64,000 bases of DNA from assembly GCA_007748055.1 (NCBI GenBank), contig CP036279.1:4836001-4900000 (forward strand), in the 5' to 3' direction. Origin of the DNA: Kolteria novifilia. Lineage in GTDB: Bacteria; Planctomycetota; Planctomycetia; Kolteriales; Kolteriaceae. The first letter of the stretch is position 1. Every line of letters starts with the position of its first letter. The notes beneath the pieces were generated by a model. The model was not told where the DNA came from. It saw nothing but the letters and a program-made list of their open reading frames with translations, and searched no databases. A program made the position numbers and the translations under genes. Below, in pieces: positions 47,393 to 56,782 of the stretch.

Positions 47393-47550
47393 GTTCCCCT
47401 CTCCCACTGGGAGAGCTAGTCTCTTGTTCCCCTCTCCCACTGGGAGAGCTAGTCTCTTGTTCCCCTCTCCCACTGGGAGAGCTAGTCTCTTGTTCCCCTC
47501 TCCCACTGGGAGAGCTAGTCTCTTGCTCCCCTCTCCCACTGGGAGAGGGG
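47393..47550 (+). repeat. 33-bp tandem palindromic array (4 units + partial)
   Basis: Units begin at 47393, 47426, 47459 and 47492, with a partial unit at 47525. Each carries ctctcccactgggagag. No spacers. The core palindrome matches the 32-base array at 29655-29788, but the spacer-like half (ctagtctcttgtt) is different. Confidence 0.93.
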
Positions 47551-47610
47551 TTAGGGGTGAGGGGATTCTTCTTCAACAATTCGCCCTGTTCCACCAAGTC
47601 GCTCGTCCCT

Positions 47611-47658
47611 TCACCCGGCTCACTTCATTCGCCGACCTCTCCCCAAGGAGAGGTGAAG
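47611..47658 (-). repeat. Dispersed palindromic element, copy A
   Basis: Contains cgccgacctctccccaaggagaggtgaag, whose core acctctccccaaggagaggt is palindromic. It is the reverse complement of the element at 49768-49814 and resembles 17479-17524. Confidence 0.75.
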
Positions 47659-47688
47659 AGAAGCTGACCTTTAGCCGTGGTTGAATCC

Positions 47689-48099
47689 CTAATCCTCCGT
47701 GCCGAAGATGAGGTCGGAACTGGCGTGGCTGGTGCCGTAGTTGTCGGCGAGCGTGACGACTTGGTGAATGCCGTCGCGGAACTGTTCGTCGGAGAGCGTT
47801 CCCAGTGGATGCAAGAACGCCGACCACAGCAGCCCTTTGTTTAGGGCATAGCGAGCGTCGAGGGCACGATCGAAGTTCGCCGACAACAGCACCCGCAACT
47901 CCTCCTCGGCGATCTCGTTCTCTCGTGCGACCGGCGTCATGATCCTCATCCGGTCGTGCATGTCGTCGGTCAGAACGATCAAGGTTCGATCGGCGAAGGT
48001 GAACTGCCAGGCCCCCTGCTCTCCTTCGATCTCGAAACCCATCTCTTCGATCAGCAGCCCAAGCCGGGCGTTGTCCATCCCTCCCGCCGGCGCGATCAT
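47689..48099 (-). CDS. YbjN-like protein
   Basis: A 136-residue soluble protein resembling the YbjN / type III secretion chaperone-like family (GFEIEGEQGAWQFTFADRTLIVLTDDMHDRMRIM, then LRVLLSANFDRALDARYALNKGLLWSAFLHPLGTL). Members act as chaperones or regulators; no specific role can be set here. The ATG at 48099 follows AAGGAG. It lies between uvrC and polX on the same strand, with gaps of about 200 and 360 bases. Confidence 0.75.
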   Translation of the reverse strand: MIAPAGGMDNARLGLLIEEMGFEIEGEQGAWQFTFADRTLIVLTDDMHDRMRIMTPVARENEIAEEELRVLLSANFDRALDARYALNKGLLWSAFLHPLGTLSDEQFRDGIHQVVTLADNYGTSHASSDLIFGTED

Positions 48100-48305
48100 G
48101 ATCGATCTCCTTCACGAACATCTCGGTCTCTTCCACGACTCGCGGGCGACGTCGGGCTTGGGTGGTCTCAACTCCATGACTCCATCGTCTCATCATATTA
48201 AGCGGCGCCATGCCTGGAATGTCCCGCGTGCCTCAGAGGTTCGCGTCCCTGCTCCAACAGCTTGTTGATCGATTGGCTGCCGGCAACGAGGAGATCAACG
48301 GTCGG

Positions 48306-49616
48306 CTACCCCAAGGTCTTCTTCGATCGCAAGAGATGATGGTAGTGCCGGGCAAAGCGATGGGCTTCGTCGCGGACCGATTGCAGAAGTCGCAAGCCGG
48401 CGCTGTGTCGGCTTAGGCGAATCGGTTCGGGCTCGTCGGGACGAAAGATCTCTTCCTCGCGCTTGGCCAAACCGAGGATCTCGGGAGGCGAGACGCCAAT
48501 TCGCTTGAAGGCGTCGAGCGCGGCACTGAGTTGCCCCTTGCCGCCGTCGATCAGAATCAAGTCGGGCCGAGGCCACTCCTCCTCACGCTCGGGACGGAAG
48601 CGGCGTTCGATCACCTCGGCAATCGAACGAAAGTCGTCAACGCCCCCAACCGTCTTGATGCGGAAGCGGCGATAGCCCGGCTTGAACGGGATGCCGTCGA
48701 GAAAGGTGACGAGACTCGCGACCGTCTCCGATCCGCCGAGATGGGCGATGTCGATCCCTTCGATCGTCCTCGGTTCGGAGGAGAGCTTTAGCACCTTGCG
48801 AAGTCCCGCGAGCCCCTTCTTCGGGTCGATGTAGAAGACCTCGGGTTGCTCGTGGGTCTCCAGGTCGCCGCGCAGGTTGAGCGTCTCCAGCGAATGGATC
48901 TCGTCGCGCAACTTGGCGGCTCGTTCGAACTCGAGCTCCTTCGCGGCCTCCTTCATCTCCTTTCGCATCTGGTCGAGCAGGCTGTCGCGCTTGCCGTCGA
49001 GAAAGAGACGAAGCCGTTGGATGTCCTTGCGATACTCCTCTTTGCTGATCCGCATATTGCAAGGCGCCGTGCACTGGTTGATGTTGAAGAGCAGACAGGG
49101 ACGGTACCACTTCCACTTCTCGTCGTCGGCGTCGATGTCGAGCGTGCAGTTGCGGAACTTGAAGACGCGTTGCAACACTTGAATCGCTCCGCGCAGAGAC
49201 TTGGCGCTGGCGAAGGGGCCGTAGAGCTTGACGCCGCGATCGGCCGGTTCGCGCGTGAACTCGACGCGGGGAAAGTCCTCGTTGGTGGTGATCTGCAAGT
49301 AGGGGAAGGACTTGTCGTCCTTGAGTTCGACGTTGAACTTCGGCTGGATGTCCTTGATGAGCCGCGCTTCCATGAGCAGCGCGTCGACTTCGCTGTCGGT
49401 ATTGAGGAAGTCGATGTCGGCGATGAGCGGCACCATGTCGGCGGTGCGGCGATCCTGGGCCGCGGCCTCGGTGAAGTAAGTCGACGCCCGGCTACGGAGG
49501 TTCTTGGCCTTGCCGATGTAGATGACGCGTCCGCGCTTATCCTTCATCAGATAGACGCCCGGTCCGTCGGGGAAGTCGCGTGCCTTTTCTTTCGGCGTGC
49601 GCCGATCGCTGGCCAT
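48306..49616 (-). CDS. uvrC: UvrC-type excinuclease subunit, short form
   Basis: UvrC makes the two incisions in nucleotide excision repair. From the ATG at 49616 this protein has 436 residues. The GIY-YIG nuclease is at about 15-50 (PGVYLMKDKRGRVIYIGKAKNLRSRASTYF). A UVR helix pair follows (EAAKELEFERAAKLRDEI), and an RNase-H-like nuclease domain (GIDIAHLGGSE; DLILIDGGKGQLSAALDAF). The frame ends at HHLLRSKKTLG, shortly after the nuclease domain. The usual C-terminal (HhH)2 domain is absent, and no frameshifted remainder is seen downstream. It may be a genuine short form. A start at 49676 would add 20 residues without family support. Confidence 0.88.
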   Translation of the reverse strand: MASDRRTPKEKARDFPDGPGVYLMKDKRGRVIYIGKAKNLRSRASTYFTEAAAQDRRTADMVPLIADIDFLNTDSEVDALLMEARLIKDIQPKFNVELKDDKSFPYLQITTNEDFPRVEFTREPADRGVKLYGPFASAKSLRGAIQVLQRVFKFRNCTLDIDADDEKWKWYRPCLLFNINQCTAPCNMRISKEEYRKDIQRLRLFLDGKRDSLLDQMRKEMKEAAKELEFERAAKLRDEIHSLETLNLRGDLETHEQPEVFYIDPKKGLAGLRKVLKLSSEPRTIEGIDIAHLGGSETVASLVTFLDGIPFKPGYRRFRIKTVGGVDDFRSIAEVIERRFRPEREEEWPRPDLILIDGGKGQLSAALDAFKRIGVSPPEILGLAKREEEIFRPDEPEPIRLSRHSAGLRLLQSVRDEAHRFARHYHHLLRSKKTLG

Positions 49617-49676
49617 GTCCGCCACGTTGTCTTTTCGCTTTCCTTGCAGTTGTCCGCGTGCGGGGAAACGTCCCAT

Positions 49677-49736
49677 CGTAGGTCAGGCCATTGCCTGACA
49701 AGACTCAGCTCACGCCAGGCAATGGCCTGACCTACG
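49677..49736 (+). repeat. 21-bp inverted repeat
   Basis: Left arm 49677-49697 and right arm 49716-49736 are perfect reverse complements (19-base core taggtcaggccattgcctg), separated by 18 bases. A further partial copy of the right arm is at 49940-49960. Confidence 0.9.
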
Positions 49737-49767
49737 GGTCCATCTAGCTCTAAGTGTCGGGTGCTTC

Positions 49768-49814
49768 TCACCTCTCCTTGGGGAGAGGTCGGCGAACGTC
49801 GTGAGCCGGGCGAG
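49768..49814 (+). repeat. Dispersed palindromic element, copy B
   Basis: Core acctctccttggggagaggt with flanks cggcgaacgtcgtgagccgg. Inverted relative to the copy at 47611-47658; a diverged copy is at 17479-17524. Confidence 0.75.
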
Positions 49815-50437
49815 GGAGAATCCGGCCCGGAGAATTAAGGGTAGCTCGCGTATGCGCCCCCCTCACCCCTAACCCCTCTCCCACAGGGTGAGGGGAAACG
49901 TTTAAGCCTAGATCGGCCACCACAGGAGTCCACCCCATGTCAGGCAATGGCCTGACCTACAGGAGTGACTCTTGCCCGTCGACGCGCTCTTGCCGAGTCG
50001 TTGAGGTCGGCGTTTTCCACGTAGGGCCCAAAGTCGCCGAGACATTATATTCCTTCGCCAACCACCTTCTCCACGCCACTTGTCCCACTCCGCGAGGGAG
50101 CTTGATTTTAACTTTCAGAAATGCTCGCCAAGTCGGGGAAAAGGGCGTCAACCGCTGTTGACAGGAAAAACTTGGAGAGTTATCCGCCCCACAACCAACT
50201 GCAACACACCACGCGACTCAGCGACCGTGCGCCCTCTCCTTGAGAGGACCGTCCTCTCCGCTGAACTCGCCACTTGAAGCCGACACCCGGGACGCGCATT
50301 GGACCTTGGATCAGTCGTGGTTTGCTTCGGGGGAAACCGACCACGACAGGAGCGGGGTATCAGGGCGATCGCTTGGCCCCAGGCTGGCGTTTCGTCGTGC
50401 TCCAGTTCAACGAGAGTGCTTGGGGACAATTGAAAGG

Positions 50438-53400
50438 GTGACGGCGTTGCGACGAGCAAGATTCTTCGCCTCCGCGTTAAGCGTGTGCGTCGGCCTGTCG
50501 GCGACTGAATTCGCTTGGTCACAGACCAGCCAACCCTCCCAGACGAGGATCGTTGCCGACACGTCCGAACCGGGAGTGGAACTGCGGGAAGGCATTCGGC
50601 TCTTCCGCCGAGGCGATTACGAACAGTCGGCCCGTGCATTCCGCGCGGCTCGAGAGGGCGCGACGCGTCTCTCCGAGAAGGACCGAGAAGTCCTGGATGA
50701 CTTTCAACGCAGGACGCGTGCCGCCCTGCAGTCCCGAGCCCAAGCTCAAGCCGAGCTCGGTGAGGCCGAACGGGCGTTCAAGGCGGGGGATCACACCACC
50801 GCCTTCAACCTCGTGAAACGAGTCACCGCGAATCGCTATCTCTCCGAGGAGGAACGCCAACGCGTTGACGCCCTCGGCGAGGAGCTGCGGGGTGACAAGA
50901 AGCAAGGCTTCTGGTCGAATGTCTTCCGCCGTCGTGGCGATGACAGCGAGACCGTCACCGTGGAAAAGCCGAAGGTCGAGGAGAGCTCGATCAAAGCGGC
51001 TTCCCACGCCGAGATGGTGCCGACGCCGCCGATTCCCTCCCAGGGGGAGACGATGACGCGGACCGCGGCACGCGAACTTCTCGCCAACGGCCGCGAATGG
51101 CTCTCCAAGGGTCATCTCGAGCAAGCCGAACGCTTCGCCAAGGAAGCCTCGCGCTACCAAGGCTACTGGCTCTTCGGCGACACGCCCGACAAGCTGCTTC
51201 GCGACATCGAAGTCGCTCGCCAGCAGCAGCCGGACGGCAAGGAGACTCAAGGCTACTCCGATGGCAAGAAGGCCAAGCCGTCCAACGGCGCGCCTGCCGA
51301 GGAAGCCGAGTCGTCCGCTCCGCGCGGCACCTCCATTCGCAAGAGCGACTCCTCGCCGTCGATCGCTGCGGCGGGATCCTCCAACGAAATCAACCGTCAG
51401 CGAGCCCTCAGCCTCTTGCGTGAGGCCCGCCGACAGATGGGAGCTGGTCAGTACGACCAAGCACGGACCCTCTGCTTGCAAGCCAAGCAGCTCAACGTGA
51501 TGTACCGGCCCTTCGACGAGACGCCGGACAAGCTCCTGGGTTACATGAAGAGCGCCGCGCCCGCTTCGGGACAGCCGACGCCGAAGAACGTCGACCCGGA
51601 GAAGGCTCGCCAGCAAGCTCAGTCGTTGCTGGTTCAAGCCGAGTCGAGCCTGCGTCAAGGCAAGCTCGATCAGGCCGAGCAGTATCTGAAGAGCGCCGAG
51701 AGCCTCGCCGGCAAGGACGCCAACCTCGGTTGGAAGTCGAGCCAGCTCCGCAAGGGCTTGGCGTTCGCTCGCCAGCAAAAGAACGCGATGAACACCGCCG
51801 CGAAGGCGACGGCGTCTTCCGCGCCTTCGCCGAAGAAGCAGCAGGCCATTAAGTTGGTCAGCGAGGCGCGTAAGGCCCTCAACGAAGGCCAGTACCCGCA
51901 AGCGGTCGCGCTTGCCCAACGTGCCAAGGCGATGAACGTCACGTTCGCCGACTTCGAGGATTCTCCGGAGCGGATTCTTCAAGCCCACACCGCCCTTCGC
52001 AAGCGGACGCAGGATCGTAAGGATCCCCAGTCGGTCCAACGGCGGGTCGCCCAGGCTCGGCACCTCATGCATCGGTCCCGTCGACTGATGAAGGTCGGTC
52101 TCCTTGAGGAAGCCGCCCGCGAGGCGCAGCTTGCCGCGGTGCTCAAGGCGCCTCTCGGCAAGGACGAGGAGAAGCCCGAGGATCTGCTCGTCGAGATCAA
52201 ACGGAAACTTCAGGAGCGTACGGACGCCGGTTTGGCCCAGACCACGCCGACGAGTGCTCCACCGGCCACGTCAATGCCCGCGAGCAACGCTTCGCTCGCC
52301 AGCGCCACCAAGCCGACGAGCGACTGGAAGGCTTCCAACCCCGAGGGGGCGGCGATCAAGACGCAGGTCGAGAGCTTGATCCGCGCCGGCAAGCTTCAGG
52401 AGGCTCACGGCCTCGCGATGAAGCTGAAGTCGGGCAACTACAACATGCACGGCGAAGCCGACACATTGCTCGAGACGATTCAGAAGGTCGACAACCGTAA
52501 CAAGGGACTCGCCCTACTGAACAAGGCGAAGGAAGCGATTGATCGTGGCGAGAAGACTCAAGCGAAGGTCTACCTCACCTATGCCGTTCGCTACTCGAAT
52601 TCGTTCGACGCGACGGAACGGCGGGCTCTCGCGGATCTCTCGTCGATGATCACCACCGGCCAGGCGACACCGTCGACCGCATTGGCTTCGGCCCGCACGA
52701 CCAAGCCGGCCACCCCGGTCGCAACGCGGACGACTTCGGCCCTGCCCAAGTCCGCGACTCCCGTCAAACCGATTCCGACGTCGACGGCGATCGCGACGAA
52801 CATGACGGGACAGAGCGGAGCGAGCCGCATTCCGGTTCAAACCGACGCGACTGCCGCGGCGAAGACGGTCCAACCGGTCGTCTCGCTCGAGCCCAAGGCT
52901 CCCCAGCAGGTCTCGACCTCCTCGACCAAGCTCGTCGCCCAGGCGAAGAGCCCCGCGAAGATGCCGAGCACCCCGGTGGAAAAGAAGGAATCCAAGCCGG
53001 CCACGACCAGCGTCGCGAAGGTGACGCCCAAGACGACGACTCCCGCCCCCAAGGCGACCGAAAAGGAGCAGACCGAGGAATCGGGATCGCTCTTCGGACG
53101 GTTCGCCCGCTCGGGCAAGTCGAAGGTCCGTACCGGCATCGGCTCGATGAAGTCGATCTTCGGTGGCAAGGAGAACGAGGCCGAAGCGACCAGCGTCGCC
53201 AAGGCGGAGCCCAAGACTCCCACCAAGTCGACCAAGACCAAGACGCCGAGCAAGACGAGCGTTGCCTCGAAGACTCCGGTGACCGAGAAGGCTCCGGGCT
53301 TCGCGACAACGAGTTCGCTGCCCGCTCCTCCCACGGCGGTCGCGAACAAGACGGCCAAGCCGGTCAAGACGACAGTCGCTTCGACGATGGCGTCTTCCAA

Positions 53401-56400
53401 GACCGAGACCGTCGCCCCGACGATGGCGTCTTCCAAGACCGAGACCGTCGCCCCGACGATGACGTCTTCCAAGACCAAGACCGTCGCTTCGACGAAGTCG
53501 CCGAAGACCAAGACCGTCGCCAAGGTGGAGTCGAAGCCGGCCAAGTCGACGATGTCGGTCGCGGAGCTACCTCCGCCGCCGCCGATCTTCGGTGGGCTCT
53601 CGAAGAAGGCAAGCACGCCTTCGCCGAAGATGCCGGAGACGACGGCCAAGGTCGAGCAGGCGATCGCCCAGGCGAAGACGCCGAAGCGAACCGAATCGCT
53701 GCCCAAGCTCGATACCTTCCCGAAGGTCGACAAGGTCGCCGACACCTCGAAGGGGGGAACGACGTCCGACGTCGCCTCGATGAGTGGTGTGAAGACTCTG
53801 CCCAAGGTCGACAAGACCTCGGCCCCGGTCGAGAAGGTGGTCGAAACGAGCAAGAGCGTCGCCAAGATGCCGGAAGTCAGCAAGCAAGTCGTGACGTCCA
53901 TCGCCGCGACGACGCCTGTGGCGAAGCCGGCCAAGGAATCGGCCCCCGCCAGCACCAAGGGCGAGAGCATGATTCCGGTCGAGGCGGCTGGTGCGAGCGA
54001 GCCGATCCCGAGCGTCGCGTCCAAGCGGACGCCCGAGGGGATGGACCGCGACGTGGTGCCGACCTCGTCGACGCCCGGTCGACGCAGCATCGCGGATCGT
54101 CAACCGGCATTCCAACCGGCCACGGAACTTCCGATCGGTGGTCCGGCGATGGGAGCCAACGACTTCCCGACTCGCTTCACGCAGGGCAAGGCCAGCGTGA
54201 GTGATACGGCCCCGGCCCCGGCTCCCAGCGGTACGGCCAAGACCGGGACCGCTCCCGGCGCCACGATCCCGGGAGCTCGGACGACCTCCGATCGCGACTT
54301 GATCCAGGAGTCGATCCGACGCGAACGGGTGCTCGCCCAGAAACTGCGTCAGGAGACGATCAACTCGCTGACCCGGGCGGGCCAGCTCTTCACCAGCGAA
54401 CCCGAGTCGGCCATCGCGCTGCTCGAGTCGACCCGTGCGACGATCAAGGAGTCAGCCCTCAGTTCCGAGCTGACCCAACCGCTGGTCCGCCAGCTCGATC
54501 GCCGCATCCAGGACTACCAGAACCAGCGTAAGCGGCTGGAGATCGAGAACATCGCGCAACGTCGTTCCGAGTCCATTGTCGAGGGACAGCTTAACAAGGA
54601 GCAGATCGACCTGCAAAAGCAGCAGCAGATCAAGGAGCTCAGCAAGCGGTTCAACGCCCTGATGGACGAGGGGCGCTTCTCGGAGGCCGAGACGGTCGCC
54701 TACCAAGTGACCGAGATCGACCCCGACGAGGTGTTCGGCCACGCCGCCCTGTGGCGTGCCCGACTCGCGCGGCACTATCTCCTGATCAACGAGGTCGAGG
54801 AGAAGAAGCAGGAAGGGTTCTGGGAAGCGATCTACGAGGTCGAAAAGGCTTCGATTCCGCGATCGGACGCCGAACCCTTGGACTTCCCCGATGCGAAGTT
54901 CTGGGAAGACCTGACCACGCTGCGGGCGAAGTACCGCGACGCGGTCGACCTGACCGAGAAGAGCGAAGCGACCCGTCGGATCGAACAGGCTCTCAAGCAG
55001 CCGATCGACATCGACTTCCAGGACACGACGCTTCGTGACGCGGTCGAGTTCCTCCAGGACTCGACGGGCGTGAACATCGTGCTCGACCAAAACGGTCTGG
55101 ATATCCTCGGGCTCGATCCGGATGTCCCCGTGACGCTCTCGCTCCAGGGAGTCTCCCTGAAGAGTGCGTTGCGGCTGATCCTCAAGCCGATGGAGTTGAC
55201 GTTCCTGATCCAGGATGAGGTGCTCCTCATCACGGATGCCCAGGAAACCGGAAGCGAGCTCGTCACCCGAGTCTACCCGGTGGCGGACCTCGTCATCCCG
55301 ATCATCGACTTCAACAGTGGCGGCATCGGTCTGGCGGGATCTCTTGGCGGCGGCAACGCCGGTCAAGGTGCTCTCGGCGGCGGTGGCCAAGGCGGTGGCG
55401 GCTTGGGCGGAGGTGGCGGCGGCTTCGGTGGAGGCGGCGGCGGCTTCGGTGGAGGCGGCGGCGGAGGCGGTGGCTTCGGCGGCGGCGGCGGAGGCGGTGG
55501 CTTCGGCGGCGGCGGCGGAGGCGGCGGCCAGGGTGGTCTCGGCCAGGGCGACACCGGTGAGGACATCGCCGAGGACGTCATGGAGCTCATCCGCACCACG
55601 ATCGCGACCGACACCTGGGAAGAGAATGGTGGACTCGGTTCCATCGGGTACTTCGAACCCAACCGGAGCTTCGTCGTTACCCAGACCCAGGAGGTCCACG
55701 AGCAACTCGCCGACATGTTCACGCAGTTGCGTCGTCTCCAGGACCTGCAGATCACCGTCGAGGTTCGCTTTGTCGACGTGACCGAGGAGTTCTTCGAGCG
55801 GATCGGTATCGACTTCGACGTGACGTTCGACAACAACAACGACGACTGGATCATTCAGTCCGATCCGACTGCCAACCAGCTCAGCCCTCCGGGCAACCCA
55901 CTGCCGTTGGTCAATGCCAACAACGTGGCCCCCGCGGGACCGGGCAACACCGCCCGCGCCGATGGCAACCATGTCCGTGGCGTGACGGTCGGTCGGGATC
56001 CGTCGGGTAACTTCCTGCAGAACTTCAACATCCCGGTCTCGCAGTCGTCCTTTGCCCAGGCAACGGTCCCTGCTCTGGCCGGTTTGGGTGACACGACCCT
56101 TGGAGGTACCAACTTCGGGATCGCGTTCCTGAACGACATCGACGTCTTCCTGCTGATGGAAGCCGTCCAGGGTGATCGTCGCCAGAACTTGGTGACGGCT
56201 CCCAAGGTGACGATGTTCAACGGCCAAACCGCCAGCGTCATCGTCTCGCGTCAGGTGCCGTTCGTCACGGGGGCGACCTCGAATATCTCCGCGGGGGCGG
56301 CGGCCTTCGATCCGACCGTCAGCGTCATCAACGACGGTACGACCCTCCAGGTCCAAGCGGTGGTGTCGGCCGACCGACGCTTCGTCCGGATCCAGGTCAT

Positions 56401-56782
56401 CCCGCTCATCCAGTCGATCGAGCCTGGCTCGACGCGACAGATCGAAGTCGGGGCGACCGCGGGTGGCTCGGGACTCGTCGGATCGGCGGGAACGGCGACG
56501 GCGACGATCGAACTGCCGACCGTCGCGGTCCAGTCGGTTCAGACGACCGTCAACGTGCCCGACGGCGGAACGATCCTCCTCGGTGGTCTCAAGACGCACC
56601 AGGAAGCTCGCAACGAATTCGGCACGCCGGTCCTGAGCAAGCTGCCGTACGTCAACCGTCTCTTCAAGAATGCGGCCAGTGCCCGTATCTCGCGAAGCTT
56701 GATGCTGATGGTCACCCCGCGGATCATCATCCTCGAGGAAGAGGAAGAGAAACTCGGCCTGGAAACCACGTTCGGGCTCTAA
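50438..56782 (+). CDS. Giant secretin fused to TPR-like repeats and low-complexity linkers
   Basis: A 2,114-residue exported protein (signal FASALSVCVGLSATEFAWSQ). Residues about 30-680 are helical TPR-like repeats (e.g. GQYDQARTLCLQAKQ, GQYPQAVALAQRAKAMNV). About 735-1280 is threonine/lysine/proline-rich and disordered. Another helical region follows, then a secretin-N/STN-type domain (about 1518-1607, IDIDFQDTTLRDAVEFLQDS). A glycine-rich block (about 1628-1708) precedes a C-terminal secretin domain (to about 2101, LVTAPKVTMFNGQTASVIVSRQVPFV; VPDGGTILLGGL). Secretins form outer-membrane channels for type II/III systems or pili. No other secretion genes are nearby. The GTG at 50438 or TTG at 50447 is the start; a terminator follows. 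Confidence 0.85.
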   Translation: MTALRRARFFASALSVCVGLSATEFAWSQTSQPSQTRIVADTSEPGVELREGIRLFRRGDYEQSARAFRAAREGATRLSEKDREVLDDFQRRTRAALQSRAQAQAELGEAERAFKAGDHTTAFNLVKRVTANRYLSEEERQRVDALGEELRGDKKQGFWSNVFRRRGDDSETVTVEKPKVEESSIKAASHAEMVPTPPIPSQGETMTRTAARELLANGREWLSKGHLEQAERFAKEASRYQGYWLFGDTPDKLLRDIEVARQQQPDGKETQGYSDGKKAKPSNGAPAEEAESSAPRGTSIRKSDSSPSIAAAGSSNEINRQRALSLLREARRQMGAGQYDQARTLCLQAKQLNVMYRPFDETPDKLLGYMKSAAPASGQPTPKNVDPEKARQQAQSLLVQAESSLRQGKLDQAEQYLKSAESLAGKDANLGWKSSQLRKGLAFARQQKNAMNTAAKATASSAPSPKKQQAIKLVSEARKALNEGQYPQAVALAQRAKAMNVTFADFEDSPERILQAHTALRKRTQDRKDPQSVQRRVAQARHLMHRSRRLMKVGLLEEAAREAQLAAVLKAPLGKDEEKPEDLLVEIKRKLQERTDAGLAQTTPTSAPPATSMPASNASLASATKPTSDWKASNPEGAAIKTQVESLIRAGKLQEAHGLAMKLKSGNYNMHGEADTLLETIQKVDNRNKGLALLNKAKEAIDRGEKTQAKVYLTYAVRYSNSFDATERRALADLSSMITTGQATPSTALASARTTKPATPVATRTTSALPKSATPVKPIPTSTAIATNMTGQSGASRIPVQTDATAAAKTVQPVVSLEPKAPQQVSTSSTKLVAQAKSPAKMPSTPVEKKESKPATTSVAKVTPKTTTPAPKATEKEQTEESGSLFGRFARSGKSKVRTGIGSMKSIFGGKENEAEATSVAKAEPKTPTKSTKTKTPSKTSVASKTPVTEKAPGFATTSSLPAPPTAVANKTAKPVKTTVASTMASSKTETVAPTMASSKTETVAPTMTSSKTKTVASTKSPKTKTVAKVESKPAKSTMSVAELPPPPPIFGGLSKKASTPSPKMPETTAKVEQAIAQAKTPKRTESLPKLDTFPKVDKVADTSKGGTTSDVASMSGVKTLPKVDKTSAPVEKVVETSKSVAKMPEVSKQVVTSIAATTPVAKPAKESAPASTKGESMIPVEAAGASEPIPSVASKRTPEGMDRDVVPTSSTPGRRSIADRQPAFQPATELPIGGPAMGANDFPTRFTQGKASVSDTAPAPAPSGTAKTGTAPGATIPGARTTSDRDLIQESIRRERVLAQKLRQETINSLTRAGQLFTSEPESAIALLESTRATIKESALSSELTQPLVRQLDRRIQDYQNQRKRLEIENIAQRRSESIVEGQLNKEQIDLQKQQQIKELSKRFNALMDEGRFSEAETVAYQVTEIDPDEVFGHAALWRARLARHYLLINEVEEKKQEGFWEAIYEVEKASIPRSDAEPLDFPDAKFWEDLTTLRAKYRDAVDLTEKSEATRRIEQALKQPIDIDFQDTTLRDAVEFLQDSTGVNIVLDQNGLDILGLDPDVPVTLSLQGVSLKSALRLILKPMELTFLIQDEVLLITDAQETGSELVTRVYPVADLVIPIIDFNSGGIGLAGSLGGGNAGQGALGGGGQGGGGLGGGGGGFGGGGGGFGGGGGGGGGFGGGGGGGGFGGGGGGGGQGGLGQGDTGEDIAEDVMELIRTTIATDTWEENGGLGSIGYFEPNRSFVVTQTQEVHEQLADMFTQLRRLQDLQITVEVRFVDVTEEFFERIGIDFDVTFDNNNDDWIIQSDPTANQLSPPGNPLPLVNANNVAPAGPGNTARADGNHVRGVTVGRDPSGNFLQNFNIPVSQSSFAQATVPALAGLGDTTLGGTNFGIAFLNDIDVFLLMEAVQGDRRQNLVTAPKVTMFNGQTASVIVSRQVPFVTGATSNISAGAAAFDPTVSVINDGTTLQVQAVVSADRRFVRIQVIPLIQSIEPGSTRQIEVGATAGGSGLVGSAGTATATIELPTVAVQSVQTTVNVPDGGTILLGGLKTHQEARNEFGTPVLSKLPYVNRLFKNAASARISRSLMLMVTPRIIILEEEEEKLGLETTFGL
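53386..53500 (+). repeat. 36-bp in-frame minisatellite in the secretin linker
   Basis: About three copies of a 36-base unit encode a 12-residue repeat (e.g. ASSKTETVAPTM) in the low-complexity linker. The third copy is changed to SSKTKTVAST. Likely length-variable. Confidence 0.8.

Larger units (their letters stand above)
47332..47688 (-). other. Intergenic region upstream of polX
   Basis: About 360 bases between the YbjN-like gene (both minus) and polX. It contains the 33-base tandem array (47393-47550) and the dispersed palindromic element at 47611-47658. No gene is supported. Confidence 0.7.
49617..50437. other. Intergenic region between uvrC and the secretin gene
   Basis: About 820 bases with no credible gene. 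It holds a 21-base inverted repeat (49677-49697 and 49716-49736), a third related word at 49940-49960, the dispersed element at 49768-49814, and a 10-base-pair inverted repeat (49859-49895, cccctcaccc/gggtgagggg). The last 250 bases before the secretin gene look unremarkable and may contain its promoter. Confidence 0.6.
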
